Shown here piece after piece: positions 18,450 through 27,378 of a stretch of DNA of 64,000 nt. Position 1 is the first letter of the stretch, and each line of letters starts with the position of its first letter. The stretch is from NCBI GenBank assembly GCA_014191755.1, contig BJHE01000001.1, forward strand, positions 62,001 through 126,000, in the 5' to 3' direction. The notes beneath the pieces are model-generated. The model was not told where the DNA came from and made no database searches. It saw only the letters and a list, made by a program, of their open reading frames with translations. The position numbers and the translations under genes are program-made. The DNA is from Cyanobium sp. Its GTDB lineage: Bacteria; Cyanobacteriota; Cyanobacteriia; PCC-6307; Cyanobiaceae.

Positions 18450-18679
18450 AGCGGTCCGGCGGTTGGTTAGTGGGTAGGGGCGCAGGGCGAACCAGGCGAG
18501 AAGGCGACTGGTTGGATGCCCGGTCGGTGGTTCCTTGGTGGAGCGGGGCCAAGGGCCGCCGAATCCGCTCAGGTCCCTGACAACTGCAGGACCTCCCGGT
18601 CCCAGAGCGGCGTCATCGTATCAGCGAGCACGGTGCGACCAGCCCGTACAATCGCGCCACCTGTAACCCCGCGGCCATC

Positions 18680-19351
18680 ATGAGCACCAAGCCTCTGGTG
18701 ATTTCCCCCTCGATTCTCTCGGCCGATTTCTCCCGGCTGGGCGAGGACGTGCGGGCTGTGGATGCCGCTGGGGCTGATTGGATCCATGTGGACGTGATGG
18801 ACGGACGCTTCGTGCCCAACATCACGATCGGGCCTTTGATCGTAGAGGCCCTGCGCCCGGTGACCACCAAGCCATTGGACGTACATCTGATGATCGTGGA
18901 ACCGGAGAGGTATGTGGCGGATTTCGCCAAGGCCGGCGCCGATATCATCTCGGTGCAAGTGGAAGCTTGCCCGCATCTGCACCGCAATCTCAGCCAGATC
19001 AAGGACCTGGGCAAGCTTGCCGGGGCTGTGCTCAACCCCAGCACATCGCTGAGCAGCCTGGAGTACTGCCTGGAACTTTGCGATCTGGTGCTGATCATGA
19101 GCGTGAACCCCGGCTTTGGAGGCCAGAGTTTTATCCCCTCCCAGGTGGACAAGATCCGCGACCTGCGCCGGATGTGTGATGAGCGGGGCTTGGATCCCTG
19201 GATCGAAGTGGATGGTGGTATTAAAGGAGGCAATGCTTGGCAGGTGATCGAGGCCGGTGCGAACGCCATTGTGAGCGGTTCGGGGGTTTTCGGTCAGGCT
19301 GATTATGCCGCCGCCATTGAAGGGATCCGCAAAAGCAAGCGTCCTGACTGA
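18680..19351 (+). CDS. rpe: Ribulose-phosphate 3-epimerase
   Basis: Interconverts ribulose-5-phosphate and xylulose-5-phosphate. TIM-barrel motifs are all visible: [32 protein letters not shown] with the metal ligands, [24 protein letters not shown] and IEVDGGIK. 223 aa. It is divergent from glpX, so the two Calvin-cycle genes share a regulatory region, and a bidirectional terminator follows at 19412. Confidence 0.98.
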   Translation: MSTKPLVISPSILSADFSRLGEDVRAVDAAGADWIHVDVMDGRFVPNITIGPLIVEALRPVTTKPLDVHLMIVEPERYVADFAKAGADIISVQVEACPHLHRNLSQIKDLGKLAGAVLNPSTSLSSLEYCLELCDLVLIMSVNPGFGGQSFIPSQVDKIRDLRRMCDERGLDPWIEVDGGIKGGNAWQVIEAGANAIVSGSGVFGQADYAAAIEGIRKSKRPD

Positions 19352-19411
19352 TGGTTCGCTATCAAATTGAAGGCATCTTCTCTGTTTAACAAGAGTCTTA
19401 CCAATTAAAAA

Positions 19412-19436
19412 TCCCCGCATGTTGACGGGGCTTTTT
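19412..19436 (+). terminator. Bidirectional intrinsic terminator between rpe and the PEP-CTERM gene
   Basis: Stem CCCCG / CGGGG with the loop CATGTTGA; a CTTTTT tract follows on the plus strand and GGGGATTTTTAATT on the minus strand. It can serve both convergent genes. Confidence 0.85.
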
Positions 19437-19463
19437 CATTCTCTGAAGAAATTAAGAAAAGAC

Positions 19464-20243
19464 TCAAGTGGATCGGTTGATCCTGCGGCGAATTTTCCGA
19501 CTCCATCCGAAAGCTGCGGCAGCGCCTATCAAGGGAAGTGGAGCAGGGGTTTGAAGAGTAGGTGAAGTTTCAAATGAAAGATTCAAGGTAATGAAGCCTT
19601 TTTCTAGCAGAAATGAACTTTCTGTTGGTATAAAATCTGGATTATTAAGATCAACAAGTAAGCTTGGGCCTGGCACTGCACCTTGCTGGGTAGAGGCTGT
19701 TGTATTCAACTTAAAGCCTGAAATGAGAACATCAACGTCATCCATTGGCATCCTAACGGGAGAAGGCTCATCGCCCCATGTTGCTGCCGCAACATAATCA
19801 AGATTTTGCTTTAGCTTGGGTCCGTCAGCGATATCATACCAGCAGAAATATGGCAAAGAGTCGTCACATGATAAACTTTTTGATAGGTCTTGGCTCCAAA
19901 CAAGCTTGGGACTGAGAGAATCAGAAAAATTCCAAATTCCCACAGAGTGATCATCTTCAAATTTCCGATGAACTCCACCTTGCTTTGGTTTGTATATTCC
20001 TAAACGTACAAGCTTTCGATCGAAATCAGTAGTGAAATGATAACCTAGAACATAGGGGGGGCTGTCTACTTTACCTTCGGTTGCTGGCTTATTGAACCCG
20101 ATAGCCGGACCCGTTTCAGGCAATGCCTTAGCAGAAGGGACTTGAGAGAAAACGAGCACCGAGGCAGATCCTGCAACACCCAATGCCACATTCTTAAGGG
20201 AACGGGAAAATCTTGGAGTGATGAAAGTCTTTAAGTTAACCAC
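19464..20243 (-). CDS. Exported PEP-CTERM-like protein, unknown function
   Basis: 259 aa. The C-terminus has PAPLPLIGAAAAFGWSRKI followed by RRRI, the cyanobacterial variant of the PEP-CTERM sorting signal (Pro-rich box, short membrane helix, basic end) used by exosortase-type sorting. The N-terminus has a signal-like helix (VALGVAGSASVLVFSQVPSAKA). The mature domain is beta-rich with a cysteine pair (SLSCDDSLPYFCWYD); no family recognised. The nucleotide composition is visibly more AT-rich than every neighbour, suggesting transfer or a surface-protein gene under different selection. No exosortase gene is in the window. Confidence 0.82.
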   Translation of the reverse strand: MVNLKTFITPRFSRSLKNVALGVAGSASVLVFSQVPSAKALPETGPAIGFNKPATEGKVDSPPYVLGYHFTTDFDRKLVRLGIYKPKQGGVHRKFEDDHSVGIWNFSDSLSPKLVWSQDLSKSLSCDDSLPYFCWYDIADGPKLKQNLDYVAAATWGDEPSPVRMPMDDVDVLISGFKLNTTASTQQGAVPGPSLLVDLNNPDFIPTESSFLLEKGFITLNLSFETSPTLQTPAPLPLIGAAAAFGWSRKIRRRINRST

Positions 20244-20271
20244 TTTAAACTAGAGCAAGATCAGTCCTAAA

Positions 20272-20379
20272 GGTACCTCGAAAATTCGAGTTCCAGCGGG
20301 ATGCAGCAATTGAGGCTCATTCCCGCATCAGCCCTAGCTTGGGAAATAAGTCTTTAGATAGCTGATTTTTCGAGGTGCC
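20272..20379. repeat. Inverted repeat pair upstream of the PEP-CTERM gene
   Basis: GGTACCTCGAAAA at 20272-20284 is mirrored by TTTTTCGAGGTGCC at 20366-20379 with one mismatch, about 81 bp apart. The spacer can itself fold weakly (GCGGGATG with CATTCCCGC). It sits between ccsA and the PEP-CTERM gene start. It could be a regulatory stem-loop, a read-through barrier or the trace of a small mobile element; nothing decides between these. Confidence 0.6.
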
Positions 20380-20450
20380 CTCAAGCACTCATATGAAGGA
20401 TGACCGAGGAGCCGGAGGTATATCCGCAATCCCAGACATTATTGGCAAAC

Positions 20451-21368
20451 TCAGGCGTCTCCGAAGAACCAGCCATAGCTATGGAGACCGATCCCTAGCA
20501 AATTCACTCCGATGTAGCACACGGCGATGACCACCAAGCCAATCGCCGCCACCACCGCCGGGCGGCGTCCCTGCCAACCGCGGATCAGGCGGGTGTGAAG
20601 ATAGGCGGCATACACCAGCCAGCAGATCAGGGCCCAGGTCTCCTTGGGATCCCAGCTCCACCAGCTGCCCCAGGCTTCATTGGCCCACACGGCTCCACTC
20701 ACCAGGCCCACGGAGAGCAGCAGAAAACCCACCGTGATCGTGCGATAGCTAAGACTGTCGAGCTGTTCGCTGAGACGGAAGTGGCCGGTGGTCAGTTCAA
20801 GCTCGCCCCCCCCCGCGGCGGCCGCAGTCGCCTGCCGATAACCGCCGCTGCCGATCGAACTGCTGCGTAACTCCAGCTCGCCCTCGCGGTCGACGAGCAG
20901 AACGGCCACCGACAACAGCGAACCCACCAACAGGGCCGCATAGCTGAGCATGATCACACTCACGTGCATCACCAGCCAACTGGATCGTAGGGCCGGCACC
21001 AGGGGTGAGGCCTCCTGCAGCCGTTCCGGCAGGGCAAAACTGGCAAAAGCCACACAGCCCAGGGCCATCGGTGTGGCCGCCGCCGGCACGAGGGGACTGG
21101 GCCAACTGCGCTCCACCAGCAGTTGCACCAGCGTGCAGCCCCAGGCCAGGAAACAGAGGGATTCGTAGAGGTTGCTGATCGGGAAATGGCCTGACTCCCA
21201 CCAGCGCAGCACCAACTGGGCCGTCAGGCAGAGATTGGCAGCCGCCACCAGCAGGCGCACCCAGGGGCTGTTGCGGTCGCCACTCAGGGCCCAGAAGGAG
21301 AGGGGCAGCACCAAGAGCAGCAGAACAAAGGCGAGGAGCCCAAGGGCCAGGACCGGATCGTTCACCAC
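20451..21368 (-). CDS. ccsA: Cytochrome c biogenesis protein CcsA (system II)
   Basis: 305-aa polytopic membrane protein with the haem-handling tryptophan-rich motif [18 protein letters not shown], typical of CcsA/ResC. With Ccs1/CcsB it transports haem across the thylakoid membrane and attaches it to apocytochromes (cyt f, c6, c550). About eight membrane helices are visible, and a variable loop between about residues 165 and 200. The start is GTG (21368 or the adjacent 21365). It lies 64 bp downstream of lptG on the same strand. Confidence 0.95.
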   Translation of the reverse strand: MVNDPVLALGLLAFVLLLLVLPLSFWALSGDRNSPWVRLLVAAANLCLTAQLVLRWWESGHFPISNLYESLCFLAWGCTLVQLLVERSWPSPLVPAAATPMALGCVAFASFALPERLQEASPLVPALRSSWLVMHVSVIMLSYAALLVGSLLSVAVLLVDREGELELRSSSIGSGGYRQATAAAAGGGELELTTGHFRLSEQLDSLSYRTITVGFLLLSVGLVSGAVWANEAWGSWWSWDPKETWALICWLVYAAYLHTRLIRGWQGRRPAVVAAIGLVVIAVCYIGVNLLGIGLHSYGWFFGDA

Positions 21369-21432
21369 ATAAACTCAACTGTTGCTCACTCTGCCGCGTG
21401 ACCGAGGCTGCGGCGAAGCTCCGCAGGGCGGG

Positions 21433-22638
21433 TCACCGGCTGGCCACCCGCAGCAGATGGAGGCCTCCCGCCATGCCGATCAGCACGGGGGACCAGGCGG
21501 CCAGAAGCGGAACCAGGGTTCCGGAAATGCCGAGCGAGCTGAAGATGAAGGACATCAGGTAATAGCCAAAAATCAGCAGCACACTGATCCCGAATCCCTG
21601 GCTGCGGCTGGTTCGGTTGTAGGGTCTCACCCCAAGGCTGCTGCCGATTAGGCCGAACACCAGGCAGATCGCCGGAAAAGCAAACTTCTCTTGGATCCGC
21701 ACCCGCATGCGGCGGGCCTCTTTGGCGTTGCCGGCTTCCTCGTAGAGCCTCTCTGCCCGGCGAGCCTGGCCCACGGTCATGGCACCGGGATCGGTGGGAA
21801 TCTTGGCCACATCCACGGGATTGCGGCTCAGTGGATAGAGATAGCGGTCAAACTGAGCCGAGGTGGTGGTGCCCGAAGCATCATCGAGATTCACGATATG
21901 TCCGTTACTGAATTCCCACATTCCCTGGGATTCATTCCAGCGCCCACTTTCAGCTGTGAGCATCTGCCGCTGGCCTCCTCTGGAAAAATCAATCACGGTG
22001 ACATCCAGCATCTGTCCCTGTAAATACTTACGCGAATAGAAGAGATGGGTGAGCTGCTTGATGCTCTCTCCTTCGAGTTGCTTGATGCGTCCAAAGCGAG
22101 AATACAGAACATTGTTGCCTGTTTCGGTGGTGAGAGCCTTGCCGAGGGCCACCTCCAATGTGTTGGTGGCGGCGAGATTGGCCTTCGGCACGATCAGGTC
22201 GTTGAACAGGAAGGTGAGCAGGCTCATCAGCAGCGATAACACGAGGGCCGGCAGCACCATGCGGCTGGTGGAAACTCCCACGCTGCGTAGGGCCGTGAGT
22301 TCACTGTTTCCAGAAAGACTGCTGTAGGCCAACAGGGTGGCCATCAAGGTGGCCATCGGAAAGGCGAGCACCAAAAAACCCGGCAAGCGCAGGAGCAGCA
22401 CCTGCATGGCCGCCAACAGAGGCAGACCCGACTCGGCAACCCGTCGCACAAGCTCGAACACCACCCCCACCGAAAGAGAAACGGCGGTGAAGGCGGCGAT
22501 CCCGAACAGCAACGGGCCCAGCAACTCGTTGACCAACCAGCGATCCATCAAGGGAATCCGGTTCCATCGAACCTGAGAGGCCAACCGCTCCATGGGAATG
22601 GAGCGTTGCAGTTTCTGGAGACGGGTGAAGGCAGTCAA
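21433..22638 (-). CDS. LptF/LptG-family LPS export permease
   Basis: 401-aa YjgP/YjgQ permease: three N-terminal membrane helices (LLFGIAAFTAVSLSVGVV, LLLRLPGFLVLAFPMATLMATLL, LVLSLLMSLLTFLF), a long periplasmic beta-jellyroll domain, and three C-terminal helices. It forms the inner-membrane part of the Lpt machine that extracts LPS. Cyanobacteria usually have a single permease serving both LptF and LptG roles, so no letter is assigned. The gene overlaps lptB by 4 bp; lptB-lptA follow upstream, so the three are translated from one message. Confidence 0.9.
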   Translation of the reverse strand: MTAFTRLQKLQRSIPMERLASQVRWNRIPLMDRWLVNELLGPLLFGIAAFTAVSLSVGVVFELVRRVAESGLPLLAAMQVLLLRLPGFLVLAFPMATLMATLLAYSSLSGNSELTALRSVGVSTSRMVLPALVLSLLMSLLTFLFNDLIVPKANLAATNTLEVALGKALTTETGNNVLYSRFGRIKQLEGESIKQLTHLFYSRKYLQGQMLDVTVIDFSRGGQRQMLTAESGRWNESQGMWEFSNGHIVNLDDASGTTTSAQFDRYLYPLSRNPVDVAKIPTDPGAMTVGQARRAERLYEEAGNAKEARRMRVRIQEKFAFPAICLVFGLIGSSLGVRPYNRTSRSQGFGISVLLIFGYYLMSFIFSSLGISGTLVPLLAAWSPVLIGMAGGLHLLRVASR

Positions 22639-23363
22639 AGCTGGAAAGCCTCGCCGAGATAATGGCGCCGCACCAGCGGATCCCTGGCCATGGCTTCGGA
22701 GCTACCGGAGGCCAGGATCCTGCCCTCGGTGAGGATGTAAGCGCGATCGGTAATGGCCAGAGTCTCCCGCACGTTGTGGTCGGTGATCAGCACACCCATG
22801 CCCCGGGTGCGCAGACCATCGATGAGGGCCTGAAGATCGGCCACCGCCAGGGGATCGACACCAGCAAAGGGTTCATCGAGCAGCAGATAGCGGGGGCCCC
22901 TCTCTCCCACGGCCAGGGCACGGGCAACCTCACAGCGGCGGCGTTCTCCGCCGGATAACTGATAACCCTTGCGGTGCTGAAAAGGCATCAGGTGGAAATC
23001 CTGGATGAGGCTGTCCAGCCGCTCTCGCCTCAAGGAGGTGGGCGTGCCGCTTTCTTGCAGGGCCAGCTGGAGGTTCTCACGCACCGTCAGGGAGCGGAAC
23101 ACACTGGCCTCCTGGGGGAGATAGCCGATTCCGAGACGGGCTCGCTTCGGCATCGGCAATCGGGTGACCGAGAGACCATCGAGGCGAACATCACCTCGGT
23201 CGGGCCGCAACAGACCGGTGGTGATGTTGAAGGTGGTGGTCTTGCCGGCGCCATTGGGCCCGAGCAGGCCTACGACTTCACCTGGATGAAGCACCACACT
23301 CACCCCATTCACGAGGGTGCGGCCCCCGAGGGTGATCCCCACCTGATCCAGATTCAGGCTCAT
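22635..23363 (-). CDS. lptB: LPS export ABC transporter ATP-binding protein LptB
   Basis: 242-aa ABC ATPase. Walker A GPNGAGKTTT, signature LSGGERRRCEVARAL and Walker B YLLLDEPFAGVDPLAV are intact, and the LptB-specific GIGYLPQEASVFRSLTVREN region is clear. It powers LPS extraction together with the permease directly downstream (4-bp overlap) and lies 4 bp into the end of lptA. This gene order is common to cyanobacteria. Confidence 0.96.
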   Translation of the reverse strand: MSLNLDQVGITLGGRTLVNGVSVVLHPGEVVGLLGPNGAGKTTTFNITTGLLRPDRGDVRLDGLSVTRLPMPKRARLGIGYLPQEASVFRSLTVRENLQLALQESGTPTSLRRERLDSLIQDFHLMPFQHRKGYQLSGGERRRCEVARALAVGERGPRYLLLDEPFAGVDPLAVADLQALIDGLRTRGMGVLITDHNVRETLAITDRAYILTEGRILASGSSEAMARDPLVRRHYLGEAFQL

Positions 23364-23983
23364 GGCATCGGCGGGCGGGCTGCCGGAGCGGAGGGCGATT
23401 GAAGCCGGATCTTGCTGAGCACTTGCCGGCCCGAAGCTGGTTCAGCCTGGAGCCGCTCGCTGCTGAGCAAATACACCAGACGTTCGGCCCTGATTCGCTG
23501 ACCGTCGGCATCCACCACCTCCACATCACCACTAAGCACCAGGCGCTCTTCCCTTGAGAAGAACTGGGCCTGGCGTGCGGTGGCCACCATCCCCTTCTCT
23601 GGATAAACGATCCGCACATTGCCAGTGGCCGTGACGATGCCCGTGCGGTTGTCAGCCTGCTGGCGATCCGACTCGATCGTGACCATGCCAGCCCCCGCAG
23701 CAGGGACAGCGGTATCGGCCGACTGGATTGCTGCTCCGGCGCGGGTTGCTGGCGGGCTTGCCTCACCGGCCGGCGCACCCTGGGGCCTGGGCAGGAGGGG
23801 GGCTGCAGGGGTGGAGAGACCACCCGACTGGGCCTGGGCCCGAGAAAGCCTGGATGGAGAGGGCCAGACCAGGAGACCCAGGGCCAGCAGCAAAGCGCCA
23901 GCCCTTGGCCCCGGAACCGCTGTTATGGCGCGCTTGGGTGACGGCAAGGGGATGAAAATCGAAAACTCGACCAGGCGAGTCAA
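23360..23983 (-). CDS. lptA: LptA/OstA-like periplasmic LPS transport protein
   Basis: 207 aa with a membrane-spanning signal (AGALLLALGLLVW), a long Pro/Ala-rich linker, and the OstA core (MVTIESDRQQADNRTGIVTATGNVRIVYPEKGM...ARQAQFFSREERLVLSGDVEVVDADGQRI), which builds the beta-jellyroll bridge across the periplasm. The start codon is TTG, set by a TTGA 4-bp overlap with the DUF309 gene; no ATG or GTG lies before the hydrophobic segment. It overlaps lptB by 4 bp at the other end. Confidence 0.88.
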   Translation of the reverse strand: MTRLVEFSIFIPLPSPKRAITAVPGPRAGALLLALGLLVWPSPSRLSRAQAQSGGLSTPAAPLLPRPQGAPAGEASPPATRAGAAIQSADTAVPAAGAGMVTIESDRQQADNRTGIVTATGNVRIVYPEKGMVATARQAQFFSREERLVLSGDVEVVDADGQRIRAERLVYLLSSERLQAEPASGRQVLSKIRLQSPSAPAARPPMP

Positions 23984-24381
23984 TCTACCGGTGGCCCCTG
24001 CGGGGAGGCTGGCCGCAACTTGGGAGCGGGAAGGTCGTCCAGCTGTCGTTGCTGCTGGAGGGCATCTAGGAATCGGGCGCTGTTGCTGCGGAGCTCGTCA
24101 AGGTCGAAGCCGAGGGCGCCATCACCGCAGGGTGATAACCGCCCTAGCCCTTCCCCGAGCAGCACGGTGGCCCCGCGGAGGTTGCCCCGCTCGCGATGCA
24201 GATGAGAAACAGCAATCTGGAGAATGCCCTGGAGCTCCGTGCGCTCGGGCTCCAGGGTTTCGTGCCAGAGGGCTTCGAAGCCATCGTGGCATGCATACCA
24301 ATCGCCTTGGTTGAATTGCTGCACAGCTTCCAGCAGGCGGGGGTCGCCGGCCAGACCAGGCTCGCCGACCAAGTCGTTCAA
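23980..24381 (-). CDS. DUF309-family protein
   Basis: 133 aa. The DUF309 signature FNQGDWYACHDGFEALWHE with conserved histidine/glutamate residues and the ELQGILQIAVSHLHRERGNLRGATVLL helix pair is present. The family is a small all-helical domain of unknown biochemical function. It is packed between typA (5 bp) and lptA (4-bp TTGA overlap), so it belongs to the same transcript. Confidence 0.88.
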   Translation of the reverse strand: MNDLVGEPGLAGDPRLLEAVQQFNQGDWYACHDGFEALWHETLEPERTELQGILQIAVSHLHRERGNLRGATVLLGEGLGRLSPCGDGALGFDLDELRSNSARFLDALQQQRQLDDLPAPKLRPASPQGPPVD

Positions 24382-24386
24382 GGGAT

Positions 24387-26195
24387 TCAGCGCTTGGCGG
24401 GTTTGCGGGCCGGCAGCTTTCGCAACCGAATCGATTCGGGGGTGACCTCCAGCATTTCGTCGGGGCCGATGTACTCCAGGGCCCGCTCAAGGGTCATCTG
24501 GACAGGGGCTTGGAGGGTGTCGAGTTCCTCAGCACCGGCTGAGCGGATGTTGGTGAGCTGCTTGGCCTTGCAAACGTTGATCTCCATATCCTGAGGGCGG
24601 TTGTTTTCGCCGATGATCATCCCCTTGTACACCTTGGTGGTGGGGGTGATGAAGAATTGGCCGCGATCCTCGGCATTCTTGAGGGCATAGAAGGTGGCGG
24701 TTCCCTCCTCGAAGGCAATCAGAACCCCATTACGGCGGGTGTCGAAGTGACCCTGCATTGGGCGGTAATCGAGGAAAGAGTGGCTCATGATTCCCTCACC
24801 GCGGGTGGCACGGATGAAGTCGCCGCGGAAGCCAATCAGGCCCCTGGAAGGAACAACGAATTCCAGCTGGGTACGGCCGTCGTTGGTGTTTTCCATGTTC
24901 TGCATCTCGCCTTTACGGATGCCGAGCTTTTCAATGCAGGTGCCCACTGACTCTTCCGGCACATCCAGAACAAGGGTTTCAAAGGGTTCGTTAGGGCTGC
25001 CATCGATGGTGCGGTAGATCACCTGAGGCTGGCTGACCTGGAACTCGAAGCCCTCCCGGCGCATGGTTTCAATCAAGATGCCGAGGTGTAGCTCGCCCCG
25101 GCCGCTGACAGCCCAACGGTCCGGCGAATCGGTGTCTTCCACCCGCAGGGCCACATTGGTGAGCAATTCCTTCTGGAGGCGATCGCGGATCTGGCGGCTG
25201 GTCACAAACTTCCCTTCCTTGCCGGCGAAGGGGGAGTCGTTGACCACGAAGGTCATCTGCAACGTGGGTTCATCCACCTTGATCAGGGGCAGGGCTTCGG
25301 GGTGGTCAGGACAGGCAATGGTCTCGCCGATGTTGACCTCATCAAATCCAGCCACGGCCACCAAATCGCCGGCACTCGCCTGCTCAATCTCGACCCGCGC
25401 CAGACCCTGGAAGCCCAGCAGCTTGGAAATGCGACCCCGCTTGATAGAGCCATCATCGCGAATCAAAGCAGCAGGCTGGCCGGCCCGAATGGTGCCGTTG
25501 TGGATGCGGCCGATCATGATGCGACCGAGAAAATCGCTGTAATCGAGCGTGGTGACCTGCAGTTGCAGGGGCTTGTTGGGATCGCCGACCGGGGGCGGCA
25601 CATGGCGAAGGATGGCATCGAAGAGAGGCTTCATCGTGTCGCTCTCGGTCTTCATGTCGGGCTTTGCATAACCACCCATGCCGCTACCGAAAAGGTAGGT
25701 GAAGTCGCACTGGTCGTCGTCGGCTCCGAGCTCGATGAAGAGATCGAGAACTTTGTCGACAGCCTGCTCAGGATCAACTCGGGCGCGGTCGATCTTGTTC
25801 ACGAACACGATCGGACGCAGACCTTTCTCTAGGGCTTTCTTGAGCACGAAGCGGGTCTGGGGCATGGGCCCTTCATTGGCATCCACGATCAGCAGACAGC
25901 CATCCACCATGCCCAGCACCCGTTCCACTTCGCCACCGAAATCGGCGTGGCCGGGGGTATCAACGATATTGATGCGAATTCCGTTGTAATCAACGGCGGT
26001 ATTCTTTGAAAGAATTGTGATGCCGCGCTCCCGCTCTAGGTCATTGGAATCGAGGATGCAGGTCGGCACCGCCTCACCTTCGCGGAAGATTCCCGACTGG
26101 GTCAGCAGGGCATCCACCAATGTGGTCTTGCCGTGGTCGACGTGGGCAATGATCGCGATATTGCGAATCTGGGCGCCTTTGGCTTCGCCGCTCAT
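24387..26195 (-). CDS. typA: Ribosome-associated GTPase TypA/BipA
   Basis: 602-aa translational GTPase. G1 AHVDHGKT, switch [24 protein letters not shown] and NKID are complete, followed by EF-G-like domains and the BipA-specific C-terminus ([20 protein letters not shown]). BipA acts in ribosome assembly and translation under stress. It is the first gene of a run typA-DUF309-lptA-lptB-lptG, separated by 5 bp from the next cistron. Confidence 0.97.
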   Translation of the reverse strand: MSGEAKGAQIRNIAIIAHVDHGKTTLVDALLTQSGIFREGEAVPTCILDSNDLERERGITILSKNTAVDYNGIRINIVDTPGHADFGGEVERVLGMVDGCLLIVDANEGPMPQTRFVLKKALEKGLRPIVFVNKIDRARVDPEQAVDKVLDLFIELGADDDQCDFTYLFGSGMGGYAKPDMKTESDTMKPLFDAILRHVPPPVGDPNKPLQLQVTTLDYSDFLGRIMIGRIHNGTIRAGQPAALIRDDGSIKRGRISKLLGFQGLARVEIEQASAGDLVAVAGFDEVNIGETIACPDHPEALPLIKVDEPTLQMTFVVNDSPFAGKEGKFVTSRQIRDRLQKELLTNVALRVEDTDSPDRWAVSGRGELHLGILIETMRREGFEFQVSQPQVIYRTIDGSPNEPFETLVLDVPEESVGTCIEKLGIRKGEMQNMENTNDGRTQLEFVVPSRGLIGFRGDFIRATRGEGIMSHSFLDYRPMQGHFDTRRNGVLIAFEEGTATFYALKNAEDRGQFFITPTTKVYKGMIIGENNRPQDMEINVCKAKQLTNIRSAGAEELDTLQAPVQMTLERALEYIGPDEMLEVTPESIRLRKLPARKPAKR

Positions 26196-26427
26196 GGGGC
26201 CTGGGTCCTCAAGTGTTGGGGGTGATGGCGTCTGACCGAGTGACGCCGCGTTCGCGCGCTCCTAATCCATGGGCAGGTGGCAGCGGGAGAAAATGCTGCG
26301 CTTGCTGGATCGAGACCTGAGCTCCTGTCGTCACCCCGGTTTGAAGATCCCAGAGATGGGCACTGCAAGGAGGAAGCTGGAGTTCTGAAGCGATTCTTGA
26401 TTCTATAGCAGTCTGAGCCCGTCCCGG

Positions 26428-27312
26428 TTAAGGGAGGGTCGGGCTTAGGCGATGGGCTGGTTCAAACAGGCGCAAGGCCTCGGTGGACCCCACAAAACGC
26501 CAGTGCCAGGGCTCGTAGCTCACCCCCTGGCGGTTGTTGGCAGGAAAGGAGAGCAGGAAATGGAATCGCACGGCGTTGGCCTGGAGCCAGGCGAAGGCAT
26601 CGGTGGTTTCGAAGCTTGTTGAGAGGTTGGTCTGGGGGCTGCGGCCATCGGCGAGATCCACGGCGAACCCCGTGCTGTGCTCGGAGAACCCTGGCGGAGC
26701 ACTGACTCGGGCGCGCTCCTCGGGGCTCTGGCTGCGTTCGGCGCCCACCTCAAAAAAGAGATGACGCTGCAGGGCCAGGCTGCGGAAGGCACTGATCACT
26801 GTGAGTTGAACCCCATCAGCCGCAGCGGCGCGCTGCATGGCAAGCAACTGGCGGGCCGCCTCCTTTCTCAACTCGAGCCCAGGCGCGAAGGTAACCAGGC
26901 TGGCGGCCGGGGCTTCGGGATAAGGAAAGTGACCGAGTAACCGTCCATCGGCGGCCAATCTCGCGTTCAGGCCCGCCACCGGGGGCGGGACCAACCAGGG
27001 CCGCAGGGGCCCCAGAACCAGCACGACGGCCAAGGAGCCCACCACCAGGCTGCCGAGCAGGCTCCAGCGAAAACGGCTGGCGAGGCTCGATTGACTGCCG
27101 ACCGGCGGGCGACTTCGGCGGGCTAAAGGGATATCCGCTGCGCTGCCCCCCCGGCCCCCGGGCTCCCGCCCGCTTGAACTGGCTGGGCGGCGCCCTTCCC
27201 GGGCCTGGGCGCCGGGGACCGGGCCGCGCGGGCGGGAATCTCGGCCGGTGGCTCGCGGGGACACGCCGGGGATGAGAGACAGACTTGATGCTATGACGCT
27301 GCTGCCGAACAT
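26428..27312 (-). CDS. Membrane-anchored D-Ala-D-Ala carboxypeptidase (VanY-like, M15B)
   Basis: 294 aa. A 75-residue Arg/Pro/Gly-rich cytoplasmic head is followed by one membrane helix (about 82-103) and a periplasmic M15 domain. Zinc and catalytic residues are recognisable: H212 and D219 in FSEHSTGFAVDLAD, E267 and H270 in YEPWHWR. The family trims the terminal D-alanine from peptidoglycan stems. It is divergent from chlP (66 bp). The unusually long head could be over-extended, but ATG at 27312 is in frame and no better start precedes the helix. There is no vanA/vanH resistance context. Confidence 0.87.
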   Translation of the reverse strand: MFGSSVIASSLSLIPGVSPRATGRDSRPRGPVPGAQAREGRRPASSSGREPGGRGGSAADIPLARRSRPPVGSQSSLASRFRWSLLGSLVVGSLAVVLVLGPLRPWLVPPPVAGLNARLAADGRLLGHFPYPEAPAASLVTFAPGLELRKEAARQLLAMQRAAAADGVQLTVISAFRSLALQRHLFFEVGAERSQSPEERARVSAPPGFSEHSTGFAVDLADGRSPQTNLSTSFETTDAFAWLQANAVRFHFLLSFPANNRQGVSYEPWHWRFVGSTEALRLFEPAHRLSPTLP

Positions 27313-27378
27313 CAGGCAACACGAGGGTTAGCGGTGTTAGCTTCTGGGCGAGAACCCTTGTCTGGAGTTAGTTTCAAG

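Noticed and set aside
26416-26445. Hairpin AGCCCG/CGGGCT at the end of the VanY-like gene as a terminator
   Set aside because: It contains the stop codon, has mismatches and no U-tract follows on the minus strand.
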